DNA of 35,271 nt. It comes from a virus. The translations under genes and the position numbers were made by a program. Shown here one piece after another: positions 35,050 to 35,271 of this stretch. The notes under the pieces are model-generated. The model was not told where the DNA came from. It saw nothing but the letters and a program-made list of their open reading frames with translations, and made no database searches. The first letter of the stretch is position 1. Every line of letters starts with the position of its first letter. The stretch covers positions 1 to 35,271 of IMG/VR virus record IMGVR_UViG_3300037502_001792. One strand, given 5' to 3'.

Positions 35050-35271
35050 TTAGTTCACCTTGAGGTGCGCTACAGAACCAAGCTCTACAGCAGCAGCGCC
35101 AGTTGTAGCTGCAAGTCCAACAACATAAGAAATCTTAGTTGTTGAAGCATCATCAGCCACACCAGCAGTTGCAGTTGTGTTCAGGTTGTTCTTGGCAACA
35201 TAGCTTGCAGCTAGCTTGCCCTTAATTCCTGATCCAACTCCACCGCCATTAAGCCCACCAACCCATACCCA
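35050..35271 (-). CDS. Small virion (decoration-like) protein, 3' part of gene crossing the join
   Basis: This is the C-terminal part of the protein that begins at 391. Bases 35145-35271 repeat 1-127, and bases 35144-35050 give the last 32 residues (STTKISYVVGLAATTGAAA...HLKVN) and stop TAA at 35052-35050, followed by a second TAA. The closed frame across the join confirms the circular map. Confidence 0.8.
   Translation of the reverse strand, partial: WVWVGGLNGGGVGSGIKGKLAASYVAKNNLNTTATAGVADDASTTKISYVVGLAATTGAAAVELGSVAHLKVN
35145..35271. repeat. Terminal direct repeat, right copy
   Basis: Exact copy of bases 1-127. See the left copy for interpretation as the overlap of a circular assembly. 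Confidence 0.95.

Noticed and set aside
35145-35271. Phage terminal repeat as in T7
   Set aside because: Length equals a typical assembler k-mer and it lies in the middle of a virion gene, so an assembly overlap is more likely.
1-35271. CRISPR arrays, integrase, transposons, RNA or DNA polymerase genes
   Set aside because: No repeat-spacer arrays, recombinase active-site motifs, transposase or polymerase motifs seen on either strand.

Overview
The window is a complete, circularly closed genome of a small tailed phage of the podovirus type. Its first 127 bases are repeated exactly as its last 127 bases, so the real circle is 35,144 bp, and one small virion gene runs across the join. It has a P22-like virion gene set: large and small terminase, an 872-residue portal, scaffold, capsid, a gp4-like adaptor, a gp10-like tail plug, ejection proteins including a transglycosylase, and two fibres. 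I see no tape measure, sheath, integrase, DNA polymerase or RNA polymerase. The phage must therefore borrow host polymerases and is probably virulent. Clear Shine-Dalgarno sites, lipoprotein signals and two lytic transglycosylases suggest a Gram-negative host, but I cannot name it.

Layout. One very long leftward unit on the minus strand starts near 11,750 and runs down to base 1, through the join, and on from 35,144 to 22,298. In order it carries packaging genes (small terminase, two zinc-ribbon proteins, a DNA methyltransferase, large terminase), portal, a cysteine-rich fibre, a thioredoxin-like protein, small head genes, scaffold, major capsid, three small beta-rich decoration-like proteins, tail and ejection proteins, an S74 fibre and a lysis cassette. 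A rightward early unit runs from 12,391 to 22,301. Its first part holds seven short unknown genes and ends at a strong terminator (14,474-14,514). Its second part, from 15,242, holds four small envelope proteins, zinc-ribbon proteins, a Bet/RecT annealase, a tRNA-Asn, a second degenerate tRNA, two paralogous ssDNA-binding-type proteins, DUF551 proteins and a PD-(D/E)XK resolvase-like nuclease. The units diverge around a small HTH regulator (11,962-12,255) and converge at 22,300.

Replication. Between the two early parts, on the minus strand, lies a winged-helix initiator gene (14,546-15,046). Its 3' half contains four 21-22 bp iterons with dyads, followed directly by five 14-15 bp AT-rich repeats each beginning with GATC. 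Both arrays change reading frame relative to the protein, so the repetition is maintained at DNA level. This is the most striking thing in the window: a compact origin embedded in its own initiator gene, similar in plan to lambda O/ori but with oriC-like GATC repeats as the probable unwinding region.

Regulation. Three early promoter regions share the palindrome CTGTWTACAG, a good candidate operator for the HTH protein. About ten early genes share an extended ribosome-binding element, CAACTAnGGAG. Late-gene expression seems tuned by hairpins and strong terminators around the capsid and decoration genes.
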